Shown: positions 17,984-27,119 of the stretch, piece by piece
Layout of the letters: every line of letters starts with the position of its first letter
Numbering within the stretch: position 1 is the stretch's first letter
NCBI GenBank assembly: GCA_965248155.1
Contig: CBDFIO010000002.1
Span: forward strand, 1,860,001-1,924,000
Direction of reading: 5' to 3'
Length of the DNA stretch: 64,000 nt
Source: RFSX01 sp965248155
GTDB lineage: Bacteria > Bacteroidota > Bacteroidia > Chitinophagales > Saprospiraceae
Notes under the pieces: generated by a model
What the model saw: only the letters and a program-made list of their open reading frames with translations
Told to the model about the DNA's origin: nothing
Database searches by the model: none
Translations under genes and position numbers: made by a program

Positions 17984-18981
17984 TAAGGGACTTCAATTGT
18001 ATTTATTATTTTATCTATAATATCTTCTTGGGTGATATTCTCAGCCTCAGCCTCATAAGTTAATCCTATTCTATGTCTTAAGACATCAGCGCAGACATTT
18101 CGAACATCATCCGGAATTACAAACCCTCTCCTGCTCATGAAAGCCTGGGCTTTGGAAGCCAAAGCAAGATTAATACTTGCTCGTGGAGAGCCTCCATAAG
18201 AAATGAGATCTTTTAGTTTAGATAATTTGTAATCCTCAGGTGATCGGCTTGCAAATACAATGTCGAGAATATAGTTTTCAATTTTTTCATCCATATATAT
18301 CTCGCGAACAAGATTTCTGGCTTTCAGAATTACCTCTGGTTTGATAACCGGACTAAGACTTTTCTCAGTTTCTCCTGAAATTGTTCTTTGAATTATCTGA
18401 CGCTCTTCTTCAATAGATGGATATTCTATTTTGACCTTTAGCATAAATCTGTCTACTTGAGCTTCAGGAAGAGGGTAGGTGCCTTCTTGTTCAATAGGGT
18501 TTTGGGTTGCCAGAACCAAAAATGGTTCATCTAGTAGAAAGGTGTTCTTTCCTATCGTGACTTGTTTTTCCTGCATTGATTCAAGTAGGGCAGATTGGAC
18601 TTTTGCAGGAGCTCTGTTGATTTCGTCAGCGAGAATAAAATTTGCAAATATTGGTCCTTTTCGAACCGAAAAATCATTTTCACTTGGATTGTATATCATA
18701 GTTCCAATGATGTCGGCAGGCAGAAGATCTGGTGTGAATTGAATCCTGCTAAATTTTGCATCTATAACACTGGCTAATGTTTTTATGGCAAGAGTTTTTG
18801 CCAAACCCGGAAGTCCTTCCAGCAGAACATGGCCTTTTGTTAATAAACCGAGCATTAGTCTTTGCATCATGTAATCCTGCCCAACTATAATTTGCGAAGT
18901 AGCTTCATTAATTTTTTCTAGAAAAGCACTATCCAAGTGAATCTGTTGGTTGAGAGCTTCTATATCTATTGACGTTTGCAT
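17983..18981 (-). CDS. moxR: MoxR-family AAA+ ATPase
   Basis: A 332-residue AAA+ protein. Walker A is GLPGLAKT at 56-63, Walker B and its flanks read LADEINRAPAKVQSALLESMQE-like, and sensor and arginine-finger regions follow (ATQNPIEQEGTYPLPEAQVDRF). MoxR ATPases act as chaperones for vWA-domain proteins. It is the first gene of the cluster moxR, DUF58, a membrane gene, batA, batB, batC, spanning 13.3-19 kb. Confidence 0.93.
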   Translation of the reverse strand: MQTSIDIEALNQQIHLDSAFLEKINEATSQIIVGQDYMMQRLMLGLLTKGHVLLEGLPGLAKTLAIKTLASVIDAKFSRIQFTPDLLPADIIGTMIYNPSENDFSVRKGPIFANFILADEINRAPAKVQSALLESMQEKQVTIGKNTFLLDEPFLVLATQNPIEQEGTYPLPEAQVDRFMLKVKIEYPSIEEERQIIQRTISGETEKSLSPVIKPEVILKARNLVREIYMDEKIENYILDIVFASRSPEDYKLSKLKDLISYGGSPRASINLALASKAQAFMSRRGFVIPDDVRNVCADVLRHRIGLTYEAEAENITQEDIIDKIINTIEVP

Positions 18982-19009
18982 AATTCAGATTTGATTTTTA
19001 AAACGATCA

Positions 19010-19040
19010 CAAAAATATTGCATAAGTTCAAAATTCCAAT
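19010..19040 (-). promoter_or_regulatory. Candidate promoter of the moxR-bat operon
   Basis: Read on the minus strand, TATTTTTG (19017-19010) matches the -7 box TAnnTTTG exactly and ATTG (19040-19037) lies 19 bases upstream, matching three of four bases of the -33 TTTG. Transcription would start near 19003, about 22 bp before the moxR ATG. Confidence 0.45.
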
Positions 19041-19121
19041 CCATTTGGCCTTAATGTATTCTTAAAATCGACAAACTGTAAAAGATATATTATAAATTGA
19101 CCCATTATACTTGAATTGACT

Positions 19122-19781
19122 ATGGATCTCAACAAATTTTACACAAAAATTCTTTTTTTCTTTTTACTTCTAAATGTCTTATTTAATCCGGATTTAAGCG
19201 CGCAACTTGCAAATACAAATGCTTCAGTTTGCATAGAAGAGCTGAAAGAGAGCTCCCTTGTTATCCGCCTTAATATGAAGAAAAGAACGATTGAAGCTTA
19301 CAACAAACTCCTTCAAAATGAAGATTTGGAAGAAGATTCGAGGCAGGGCATCTTAAAGAAGAGAGATGATCTTGTAAATAATAGAGAAATGTATAAGTCT
19401 CAAGTGATTAATGCTTTTTCTATGTTTTATACTTTTTCTAAGTGTTATTATATCGAGGACCAAGACTTTAAAAAGTTTAGAAAATTAAATGAAAACCTTG
19501 TAATTGATTCCAATGCGGAGCTTGTCCAATCATCTACTTTAGAGGACTGCTTTTTTATGGTTCAAGGCTATACTGATCACCATTGGATTATAAAAAATAG
19601 CGAGTTAAATGAAATTGAAAAACGATTTCCGGATGAATATAATTCTGGGATTAAACGTGTCGTTAATCTTTTAACCGGAGATAAAGATGCAAACCAGGAA
19701 GACATGAATACAGCTGCTCAGCTTATAAATGAGCGGTTGAATAAGTTCTATAGTAAAATGAAAAGGAAGAAGGGATACTAA
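19122..19781 (+). CDS. Secreted protein of unknown function
   Basis: I choose ATG at 19122; a TTG six bases upstream is less likely. The first 27 residues form a signal peptide (LFFFLLLNVLF, ending LSAQ). The mature protein is mostly helical and charged, with a KDD/KRK-rich C-terminus (KMKRKKGY). It has three well-spaced Cys residues after the signal peptide (VCIEE, KCYY, DCFF). I do not recognise a family. It stands alone, divergent from the bat operon. Confidence 0.7.
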   Translation: MDLNKFYTKILFFFLLLNVLFNPDLSAQLANTNASVCIEELKESSLVIRLNMKKRTIEAYNKLLQNEDLEEDSRQGILKKRDDLVNNREMYKSQVINAFSMFYTFSKCYYIEDQDFKKFRKLNENLVIDSNAELVQSSTLEDCFFMVQGYTDHHWIIKNSELNEIEKRFPDEYNSGIKRVVNLLTGDKDANQEDMNTAAQLINERLNKFYSKMKRKKGY

Positions 19782-19948
19782 GAGTAGACCTCTCTTTTGA
19801 TTTCTTTTTTAAAATTTTTATAGGATAACTGCCTCCATCTGAACTAAGGATTTCCATAATCTCTATTAATTCTGACCAAGTACTACATTCCAGATACAAA
19901 TAATGATAAATATGATGCAGGATGCTATTTTTTGAGTAGATAATTCAT
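19723..19948 (-). pseudogene. Possible decayed minus-strand ORF
   Basis: ATG at 19948 starts MNYLLKK and then meets TAG after a run of six A. If one A is skipped, the frame stays open for about 67 more codons (a readable SELIEIMEILSSDGG segment) and ends at 19723, inside the end of the gene at 19122. It may be chance or a frameshifted remnant. Nothing else is visible in 19782-20110. Confidence 0.22.
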
Positions 19949-20110
19949 CGGTTATTCTACTAGGAATATCGAGTATTTACTAGCATTTGACGAAGCGATG
20001 ACAAAACATGTAACTAAGTTGACGTATAAAACGTAGTATATGTAGAATATAATTTGGAATTATTCCATAATATTTTAGAAATATTTTTTAATGCTTAAAA
20101 CCAATTACCT

Positions 20111-20254
20111 ATGTCAGGCTTAAACAGATCTTCAAATCCGTATTTAAAAGGAATGAAACCAAGGCGGTTCTTTCAAGGATTAACCGAGCAATTGAAAAAA
20201 ACCAAAGACCTTAGGGAATTCAACCCTAACTGGATAAAGAAAAAAGTAGCTTAA
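20111..20254 (+). CDS. Small basic protein, 47 residues, unknown
   Basis: A short frame beginning MSGLNRSSNPYLKG and ending NWIKKKVA, rich in Lys and Arg. It is flanked by a strong terminator only five bases after the stop, and the sequence looks protein-like (RRFFQGLTEQLKK). No signal peptide or membrane segment is present. I do not recognise it; it could be a small nucleic-acid-binding or ribosome-associated protein, which is only a guess from its charge. Confidence 0.5.
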   Translation: MSGLNRSSNPYLKGMKPRRFFQGLTEQLKKTKDLREFNPNWIKKKVA

Positions 20255-20258
20255 TATA

Positions 20259-20288
20259 AAAAGGCTCCTTTTGAGGAGCCTTTTCTTT
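20259..20288 (+). terminator. Bidirectional intrinsic terminator between the small ORF and ahcY
   Basis: A 10-bp stem (aaaaggctcc at 20259-20268 with ggagcctttt at 20275-20284) has a 6-base loop. T follows on the plus strand, and on the minus strand the stem is followed by T as well. It can end both the plus-strand small gene and ahcY from the other side. Confidence 0.85.
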
Positions 20289-20306
20289 ATCTATATGGGA
20301 GGATTA

Positions 20307-21620
20307 TTAATATCTGTAATAATCTGGTTTGTATGGTCCTTCTTTCTTAATGCCAACGTATTCAGCTTGCTCATCAGTCATTTCTTCTAATACAACTCCA
20401 ATTTTTGAGAGATGTAATCTTGCAACTTTCTCATCCAGATGTTTTGGAAGAGTATAAACCTTGTTTTCATAATTGTCACAATTGTTCCACAACTCCAGTT
20501 GAGCTAAGGTTTGATTGGTAAATGAATTGGACATTACAAATGAAGGATGTCCGGTCGCACAACCTAAGTTAACCAACCTTCCTCCAGCAAGAACAATTAC
20601 GTCATTTCCATCTAAAGTATACATATCAACTTGGGGCTTTATCTCATCTTTTGTGTGGCCATAATTCTCATTAAGCCAAGCCATATTTATTTCATTATCA
20701 AAATGTCCGATGTTGCAAACAATGGCTTTATCCTTCATCACTTTGAAGTGCTGAGATGAAATAATATCCTTATTTCCTGTAGCTGTTACTATGATATCGG
20801 CTTCTGGAATAGCATCCATCATTTTCTTGACCTCAAATCCATCCATTGCAGCCTGTAATGCACATATTGGGTCTATTTCGGTAACAATAACACGTGCTCC
20901 TGCACCTTTTAATGAAGCAACAGACCCTTTACCTACATCACCATAACCTGCAACTACAGTCACTTTTCCAGCCATCATAATATCGGTGGCGCGTCTGATG
21001 GCATCTACACAAGATTCTTTGCAACCATACTTGTTATCAAATTTAGATTTTGTGACAGAGTCATTGACATTAATAGCAGGTAACGGAAGAGTTCCGTTCT
21101 TTTCCCGATCGTGCAATCTATGAACACCTGTTGTTGTCTCCTCACTAAGTCCTTTAATTCCGCTGACCAATTCAGGAAATCTATCCAAAACCATATTGGT
21201 AAGGTCTCCTCCATCATCTAGAATTAAATTTAATGGTTGACCATCTTCAAATGCAAATAATGTCTGTTCTATGCACCAATCAAATTCTTCTTCATTCATT
21301 CCCTTCCATGCATATACTGGAATCCCTGCAGCGGCAATAGCTGCTGCAGCATGATCTTGAGTTGAAAAGATATTGCATGAGCTCCATGTGACATCGGCTC
21401 CAAGTTCAATCAAAGTCTCAATTAAGACTGCAGTTTGAATTGTCATATGAAGACAACCAGCAATTCTGGCTCCTTTCAATGGCTTTTGCTCTCCAAATTC
21501 TTTTCTTAGGCTCATCAGACCTGGCATTTCAGCTTCAGCTAATGTAATTTCTTTCCTACCCCAATCAGCAAGGCTGATATCTTTTACTTTAAATTTTGTT
21601 GTTTCCTGAGTATCTATCAT
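20307..21620 (-). CDS. ahcY: Adenosylhomocysteinase
   Basis: A 437-residue S-adenosylhomocysteine hydrolase, which splits S-adenosylhomocysteine into adenosine and homocysteine with bound NAD and so keeps methylation reactions running. The family signatures are clear: CNIFSTQDHAAAA near residue 80-95, the NAD-binding loop VAGYGDVGKGS, ATGNKDIIS, HFDNEIN, and the C-terminal KPDYYRY, whose Lys and Tyr complete the NAD site of the partner subunit. A candidate promoter lies at 21660-21691. Confidence 0.96.
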   Translation of the reverse strand: MIDTQETTKFKVKDISLADWGRKEITLAEAEMPGLMSLRKEFGEQKPLKGARIAGCLHMTIQTAVLIETLIELGADVTWSSCNIFSTQDHAAAAIAAAGIPVYAWKGMNEEEFDWCIEQTLFAFEDGQPLNLILDDGGDLTNMVLDRFPELVSGIKGLSEETTTGVHRLHDREKNGTLPLPAINVNDSVTKSKFDNKYGCKESCVDAIRRATDIMMAGKVTVVAGYGDVGKGSVASLKGAGARVIVTEIDPICALQAAMDGFEVKKMMDAIPEADIIVTATGNKDIISSQHFKVMKDKAIVCNIGHFDNEINMAWLNENYGHTKDEIKPQVDMYTLDGNDVIVLAGGRLVNLGCATGHPSFVMSNSFTNQTLAQLELWNNCDNYENKVYTLPKHLDEKVARLHLSKIGVVLEEMTDEQAEYVGIKKEGPYKPDYYRY

Positions 21621-21659
21621 TACTTATTTTCTTATGATTAATGTTCTTAAAAAGAACGA

Positions 21660-21691
21660 CAAAAGTACATTAAAGTTTATCACACATCAAT
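21660..21691 (-). promoter_or_regulatory. Candidate promoter of ahcY
   Basis: On the minus strand, TACTTTTG (21667-21660) fits TAnnTTTG exactly. ATTG at 21691-21688 lies 20 bases upstream and fits the -33 TTTG at three of four bases. The -33 box overlaps the end of gyrB. Transcription would start near 21653, about 33 bp before the ATG. Confidence 0.5.
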
Positions 21692-23623
21692 ATTAGCGTA
21701 CTTAGCATTTTCTTCAATAAATGCTCGTCTTGGTGGCACCTCGTCTCCCATTAACATGGAGAAAACATGATCTGCTTCTAAAGCATCTGTAATACTGACT
21801 TGATGAAGTATCCTGTTTTCAGGATCCATTGTCGTTTCCCAAAGCTGATCGGCATTCATTTCTCCAAGACCTTTATATCTCTGTATTTTAACAGAATTAT
21901 CTTCTTTTCCTCCTGTAAATTCTTCAATTATTTGCGCTCGTTCTTCTTCATTCCATGCATATTTTGAACTCTTTCCTTTCTTTACTTGATATAATGGTGG
22001 AGCGGCGATATATATATTACCGTTTACAATTAATTCCCTCATATATCTGAAAAAGAAAGTAAGTATCAGAGTACTAATATGGCTTCCATCAACATCTGCA
22101 TCACACATGATGACTACCTTATGATAGCGTAACTTTTCAGTATTTAGGATTCGCTCTCCTTCTTTTTCTTCGATACTTACTCCAAGGGCAGTAAACATAT
22201 TTTTAATCTCCTCATTCTCATAGATTTTGTGCTCCATTGCCTTTTCAACATTCAATATTTTTCCTCTTAAAGGAAGAATGGCTTGAAACACTCTGTCTCT
22301 ACCTTGCTTGGCAGTACCTCCGGCAGAATCTCCCTCGACTAAAAATATTTCTGATATGTAAGGATCTTTGGAACTGCAGTCGGATAATTTTCCGGGAAGA
22401 CCTGTACCTGATAATACATTTTTCCGCTGGATCAATTCTCTGGCTTTCCTTGCCGCATGTCGAGCAGTTGCTGCCAGGATAACTTTATCAATTATTCGTT
22501 TTGCGGAATGTTTATTTTCTTCAAGAAAATGTTTCAATATTTTCCCAACCGCTCTTGATACAATCCCTGTTACTTCTGTATTTCCAAGTTCACCTTTCGT
22601 CTGACCTTTAAATTGAGGTTCCGGAACTTTTACAGAAACGATTGCTGTAAGTCCTTCTCTGAAATCCTCTCCTGATATTTTAAATTTTAGTTTGCTGAAA
22701 AGGCCATTGTCTTCAGCGTACTTTGTAAAGACTCTGTTTACCGCTCTACGAAATCCACCTACGTGCGTTCCTCCTTCTCTTGTATTAATATTATTGACGA
22801 AAGAATATATAGATTCAGAATATCCTGTATTGTACTGCATCGCCACTTCTATTTCCACATTTTCTTCTTTGCCTACAACATATATAGGCTCCTCTAGTAA
22901 TGGCGTTCTACTTTCGTCGATATATTTAACAAATTCCCGCAAACCTCCTTCAGAATAGAAGGTTGTTGTTTTTGGTTTTCCATCTACGATTTCTCTTTGA
23001 TCCTCAAGAGTTAATGTAAGACCTCTGTTTAAATAGGCTAACTCTTTCAGGCGATTTGCAAGTGTATCATGTTTGTATTCAAGATGTTCAAAAATACTTG
23101 AATCAGGAGTAAATGTAATATTGGTTCCTGTTGAATCAGACTTGCCTACAGCTTCAACATCTTTCTTAGGCTTTCCTTTAGAATATTCCTGAACATAAAC
23201 TTGACCATCTCTATGAACTTCTGCTTTTAGATATTCAGATAAGGCATTTACACATGAAACACCAACTCCATGTAATCCTCCTGATACCTTATATGTGTCT
23301 TTATCAAACTTTCCACCAGCATGAAGTACTGTCATTACAACTTCAAGTGCAGATTTCTTAAGTTTCTCATGCATACCGACAGGTATTCCCCGTCCATTAT
23401 CCTTAACTAAAATTGAATTGTTTTCAAGAATTACAACATCGATTTTGTCGCAGTGACCTGCTAAATGCTCATCAATTGAATTATCAACAACTTCCCAAAC
23501 AAGGTGGTGAAGACCCTTTGTATCCGTACTTCCAATATACATTGCAGGGCGCTTTCGCACAGCCTCCAACCCTTCTAATGCCTGGATATTACTGGCACTA
23601 TAATTACTATTCTTCTTACTCAT
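21680..23623 (-). CDS. gyrB: DNA gyrase subunit B
   Basis: Start ATG at 23623 (MSKKN) is preferred over a TTG at 23650 because a -7 box (TATCTTTG) lies just upstream. The 647-residue product matches GyrB. It contains GHKL ATPase motifs (VVDNSIDEH, DNGRGIPVG, GGLHGVGVSCVNAL), the TOPRIM motifs EGDSAGG and DADVDGSHI, and a C-terminal RYKGLGEMNADQLWETTMDPE. GyrB with GyrA introduces negative supercoils using ATP. ParE is the main alternative; length and the QRYKGLGEM block favour GyrB. gyrA is not in this window. Confidence 0.88.
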   Translation of the reverse strand: MSKKNSNYSASNIQALEGLEAVRKRPAMYIGSTDTKGLHHLVWEVVDNSIDEHLAGHCDKIDVVILENNSILVKDNGRGIPVGMHEKLKKSALEVVMTVLHAGGKFDKDTYKVSGGLHGVGVSCVNALSEYLKAEVHRDGQVYVQEYSKGKPKKDVEAVGKSDSTGTNITFTPDSSIFEHLEYKHDTLANRLKELAYLNRGLTLTLEDQREIVDGKPKTTTFYSEGGLREFVKYIDESRTPLLEEPIYVVGKEENVEIEVAMQYNTGYSESIYSFVNNINTREGGTHVGGFRRAVNRVFTKYAEDNGLFSKLKFKISGEDFREGLTAIVSVKVPEPQFKGQTKGELGNTEVTGIVSRAVGKILKHFLEENKHSAKRIIDKVILAATARHAARKARELIQRKNVLSGTGLPGKLSDCSSKDPYISEIFLVEGDSAGGTAKQGRDRVFQAILPLRGKILNVEKAMEHKIYENEEIKNMFTALGVSIEEKEGERILNTEKLRYHKVVIMCDADVDGSHISTLILTFFFRYMRELIVNGNIYIAAPPLYQVKKGKSSKYAWNEEERAQIIEEFTGGKEDNSVKIQRYKGLGEMNADQLWETTMDPENRILHQVSITDALEADHVFSMLMGDEVPPRRAFIEENAKYANIDV

Positions 23624-23647
23624 AAATGACTTAGTGTTTGTAAGCTT

Positions 23648-23655
23648 CAAAGATA
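23648..23655 (-). promoter_or_regulatory. Candidate -7 box of gyrB
   Basis: TATCTTTG on the minus strand matches TAnnTTTG, placing a start near 23641, 18 bp before the ATG at 23623. A good -33 box is not visible at the expected distance. Confidence 0.35.
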
Positions 23656-23811
23656 CAAAAAATAGACCTGAATTGCTGCTCTTTTGACCCTCTAAAGCCT
23701 TGAAGATGAATGTTTTTTAAATAGTGATTTTTAGGAAATTATTATAGGTGGTTTACTGGAAATGCCATATCTATTTTATGATCCTAATGCAATTTTTTTT
23801 CAGAGTAGAGA

Positions 23812-25392
23812 CTAGAATTCGCTGGAAAAATGGAATTCGATATCTGGATGATTGTCTTGTGCCATTTTTAATGTCCATTGGGATTCGGCAAGATAAACGA
23901 GTCTGCCATCTTTGTCGATGGCAAGATTCTTTTTCCTCCTGGATTTTAATTCTTCAATAGCTGCTTCATCATCAGATGAAATCCAACATGCCTTATGCAT
24001 TGGAAGACTTTCAAATTGACATTTGGCTCCATATTCATGTTCTAAACGATATTGAATAACATCAAACTGAAGCACACCTACAGTTCCAATGATTTTACGA
24101 TTGTTATCTAATTTTGTAAATAATTGGGCTACCCCTTCATCCATGAGCTGATCGATGCCTTTATTTAATTGTTTGGACTTCATGGGATCAGCATTGTTAA
24201 TAAATCTAAATTGCTCAGGAGAGAAACTTGGAATACCTAGAAAATGTATTATTTCTCCTTCCGTTAAAGAATCTCCAATTTTAAAATTTCCTGAATCATA
24301 TAGTCCTACAATATCTCCAGGGTATGCGTCTTCAATAATATTTTTCTTTGAAGCCATAAACATTGTAGGGTTGGAAAACTTCAGTTTCCGGTTTTGCCGC
24401 ACATGCAGATAATTGGTGTTCCTCTGAAACACACCTGAACATATCCGCATAAATGCAATCCTGTCCCTGTGCTTAGGATCCATATTGGCATGTATCTTAA
24501 ATACGAAACCTGTGAATTTCTCTTCTTCTGGATCAATTTTTCTTTCCTCAGTTTCACGAAACAAAGGAGACGGGGCAATTTCTACAAAACAGTCCAATAA
24601 TTCTTTTACACCAAAATTGTTGATTGCTGAACCGAAAAAGACAGGGTTTAAATTTCCGGTTTCATATTCATTCTGATTAAATTCTGGATAAACTTCTTGA
24701 ATCGTCTCAATTTCCTCTCTAAGCATATCAGCATCTCTTTGGCCCAGAATCTCATCTAATATTGGATCTGAAAGATCGCTTACTTCAATTGTGTCTTCTT
24801 CAATCTGTTTTCCATGGGCGCTAAACAAGCGTATCTTTCCTTCATAAATATTATAAACCCCCTTAAATCTTTGACCCATTCCAATAGGCCAACTCAGCGG
24901 GCAAGCTTTCATTCCTAGTTTTGATTCTATCTCATCAAGTAAATCAAATCCATCCAGTCCTTCTCGATCAAGCTTGTTAATAAAAACAATCATTGGAGTT
25001 TGTCTAGTCCTACAAACTTTAACAAGATTTTCAGTTTGTTCTTCGACACCTTTAGCTACATCTATGACTACAATTGCACTGTCAACAGCTGTAAGTGTTC
25101 TATAAGTATCTTCAGCAAAGTCCTTATGCCCTGGAGTATCAAGAATGTTTATTTTCTTAGATCTGTATTCAAATGCCATGACAGAAGTAGCAACAGATAT
25201 TCCTCTTTGTCTTTCGATGTCCATAAAATCTGAAGTTGCATGCTTCTTTATTTTATTCGATTTAACGGCACCTGCTACTTGGATAGCTCCGCCAAACAAC
25301 AACAACTTTTCAGTTAAGGTTGTTTTTCCGGCATCTGGGTGAGATATGATACCGAAAGTTTTTCTTTTGTCGATTTCCTTCTTTAATGACAT
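23812..25392 (-). CDS. prfC: Peptide chain release factor 3
   Basis: A 526-residue translational GTPase, usual for RF3, which removes RF1/RF2 from the ribosome after termination. G motifs: SHPDAGKTT (about residues 17-25), RGISVATSV as the switch I/G2 Thr region, DTPGHKDFAEDTYR (G3) and NKLDREG (G4). RF3-specific blocks such as CPLSWPIGMG and the C-terminal LFTKLDNNRKIIGTVGVLQFDV are present. It is separate from gyrB by 160 bp. Confidence 0.94.
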   Translation of the reverse strand: MSLKKEIDKRKTFGIISHPDAGKTTLTEKLLLFGGAIQVAGAVKSNKIKKHATSDFMDIERQRGISVATSVMAFEYRSKKINILDTPGHKDFAEDTYRTLTAVDSAIVVIDVAKGVEEQTENLVKVCRTRQTPMIVFINKLDREGLDGFDLLDEIESKLGMKACPLSWPIGMGQRFKGVYNIYEGKIRLFSAHGKQIEEDTIEVSDLSDPILDEILGQRDADMLREEIETIQEVYPEFNQNEYETGNLNPVFFGSAINNFGVKELLDCFVEIAPSPLFRETEERKIDPEEEKFTGFVFKIHANMDPKHRDRIAFMRICSGVFQRNTNYLHVRQNRKLKFSNPTMFMASKKNIIEDAYPGDIVGLYDSGNFKIGDSLTEGEIIHFLGIPSFSPEQFRFINNADPMKSKQLNKGIDQLMDEGVAQLFTKLDNNRKIIGTVGVLQFDVIQYRLEHEYGAKCQFESLPMHKACWISSDDEAAIEELKSRRKKNLAIDKDGRLVYLAESQWTLKMAQDNHPDIEFHFSSEF

Positions 25393-25408
25393 AAATTAAA
25401 AATGATTG

Positions 25409-25416
25409 CAAAAGTA
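25409..25416 (-). promoter_or_regulatory. Candidate -7 box of prfC
   Basis: TACTTTTG on the minus strand matches TAnnTTTG. A start near 25402 would give a leader of about 10 bases. No -33 TTTG is seen at 19-21 bases upstream. Confidence 0.35.
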
Positions 25417-25457
25417 TTATTATTATGATATTAAAGCTTAAGTATCAACTATAAATA

Positions 25458-27116
25458 ATGAATACGACTTATCGACTTGTAATATCGATTTTACTGATTT
25501 TTATATGGAGTTCAAATGATCTTTTTGCGCAAACTACTTTGAACAATATTATTGATGAATATGAATTATACCGAAAATCAGTATCAAAAAAATCAGCTAC
25601 AAGTTGGCCAGATATCAGTTTAGATAATCTAGAAAAGAAGAATAGAAAATATAGATTCTGGAAGGAAGGACTGGACAAGATTGACATTAATAGCTTGACA
25701 GAAGACGAGCATATTAATTATGATATCCTTTACCAGATAATAAACAACGAAATCGGTGAATTCCAGTACAAGAATCATATGATTCCGCTTAATGCAGAAG
25801 GGGGGTTTATTATTTCAATGATGTACAGCACCCAATCTCTAAGATTAAGTAGTGATTCTCTCTTTCAAAATTATGTCTTTAAGCTAAAAGGAACCTCGGC
25901 GTATTTAGACAATCAAATTCAATGGTTAAGAGAAGGACAAAAAGAAGGTATTGATCTTCCAGCCTTAATAGTCAATAATTGTATTCAGATTCTGGAAGAT
26001 TTTCTCGATGAGGAGAAAACATTTTTCTTACTGACACCAATGGGAGAAAATTATAATTCTGAATTAGCGCTTGATTTGAAATCCGGTTTCAACAAATTAT
26101 TATCATTTCTTAAGAATGAATATTTAGATAATGCACGAGAGGATATTGCCATCTCTTCAATAAAAAATGGCAAGGTATATTATCAGGACCGAACAAAATA
26201 TTTTACGACTTTAGACTTGAGCCCGGATGAAGTTTTTAATACAGGGCAAAGAGAAGTGGGCAGGATTCGAAATGAGATGCAATCAATTATAGATTCTCTT
26301 GACTATGATGAAAGTTTCGATGAATTTGTTCACTTTCTGAGAACTGATCCACAATTCTACCCTAAAAGTGCTCAGGAATTGCTCACCCATGCAGCTTGGC
26401 TTAGCAAAAAAGCTGAAGAAATATTACCCCGATATTTTGGAATATTACCACGCCTTCCTTTTACTGTTGTTCCAGTTCCGGAGGCCATTGCACCTAATTA
26501 CACTACCGGCCGTTATTCAGGAGGATCGATGGAAAGACAAAGAGCAGGGCAGTACTGGGTTAATACTTACAATCTGCCTGCGAGACCTCTTTATGTGCTG
26601 GCAGCGCTCAGACTCCATGAAGCGGTTCCAGGACACCATCTCCAAGGGAGTCTTTCACAAGAATTGAAGAATGTTCCAGATTTTAGAAAGAAACATTATT
26701 TGAGTGCTTATGGTGAAGGATGGGGTCTTTATTCTGAATACTTAGGAAAAGAAGCCGGAATATATACCACCTTGTATGATGAATTCGGAAGGCTGACATA
26801 TGAAATGTGGAGAGCTTGTCGACTTGTTGTAGATCCCGGCATGCATTATTTTGGTTGGACCAGAGAAGAGGCAGTCAATTATATGAAGAGCTATACCTCT
26901 TTATCCATGCATGAAATCAATACTGAAATTAACCGCTATATCGGTTGGCCGGGACAAGCTATTTCCTATAAAATCGGAGAACTAAGAGCTAAAACTGAAA
27001 GTGCATTAAAAGAGAATTTTGATATAAGAGAATTTCATGATCTTGTTTTATCTCAAGGATCAATACCCTTAAAAACTTTAGAAAGATTGGTTAATCGGTA
27101 TATCGATAAAAAATAA
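25458..27116 (+). CDS. Secreted DUF885 family metallopeptidase-like protein
   Basis: A 552-residue protein with a signal peptide (about residues 1-25, ending LFAQ). The DUF885 core HEAVPGHH occurs at 387-394, a HExxPGHH zinc-binding motif, with a later YGEGWGLYSEYLG supplying the probable third ligand. Members are thought to be peptidases of the extracytoplasmic space, but their substrates are poorly known. The oxidoreductase gene follows 3 bp downstream, so they are probably one unit. Confidence 0.85.
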   Translation: MNTTYRLVISILLIFIWSSNDLFAQTTLNNIIDEYELYRKSVSKKSATSWPDISLDNLEKKNRKYRFWKEGLDKIDINSLTEDEHINYDILYQIINNEIGEFQYKNHMIPLNAEGGFIISMMYSTQSLRLSSDSLFQNYVFKLKGTSAYLDNQIQWLREGQKEGIDLPALIVNNCIQILEDFLDEEKTFFLLTPMGENYNSELALDLKSGFNKLLSFLKNEYLDNAREDIAISSIKNGKVYYQDRTKYFTTLDLSPDEVFNTGQREVGRIRNEMQSIIDSLDYDESFDEFVHFLRTDPQFYPKSAQELLTHAAWLSKKAEEILPRYFGILPRLPFTVVPVPEAIAPNYTTGRYSGGSMERQRAGQYWVNTYNLPARPLYVLAALRLHEAVPGHHLQGSLSQELKNVPDFRKKHYLSAYGEGWGLYSEYLGKEAGIYTTLYDEFGRLTYEMWRACRLVVDPGMHYFGWTREEAVNYMKSYTSLSMHEINTEINRYIGWPGQAISYKIGELRAKTESALKENFDIREFHDLVLSQGSIPLKTLERLVNRYIDKK

Positions 27117-27119
27117 ATT

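Noticed and set aside
22237..22958. Plus-strand ORFs across gyrB
   Set aside because: They run antisense to a highly conserved housekeeping gene and show no protein-family signature.
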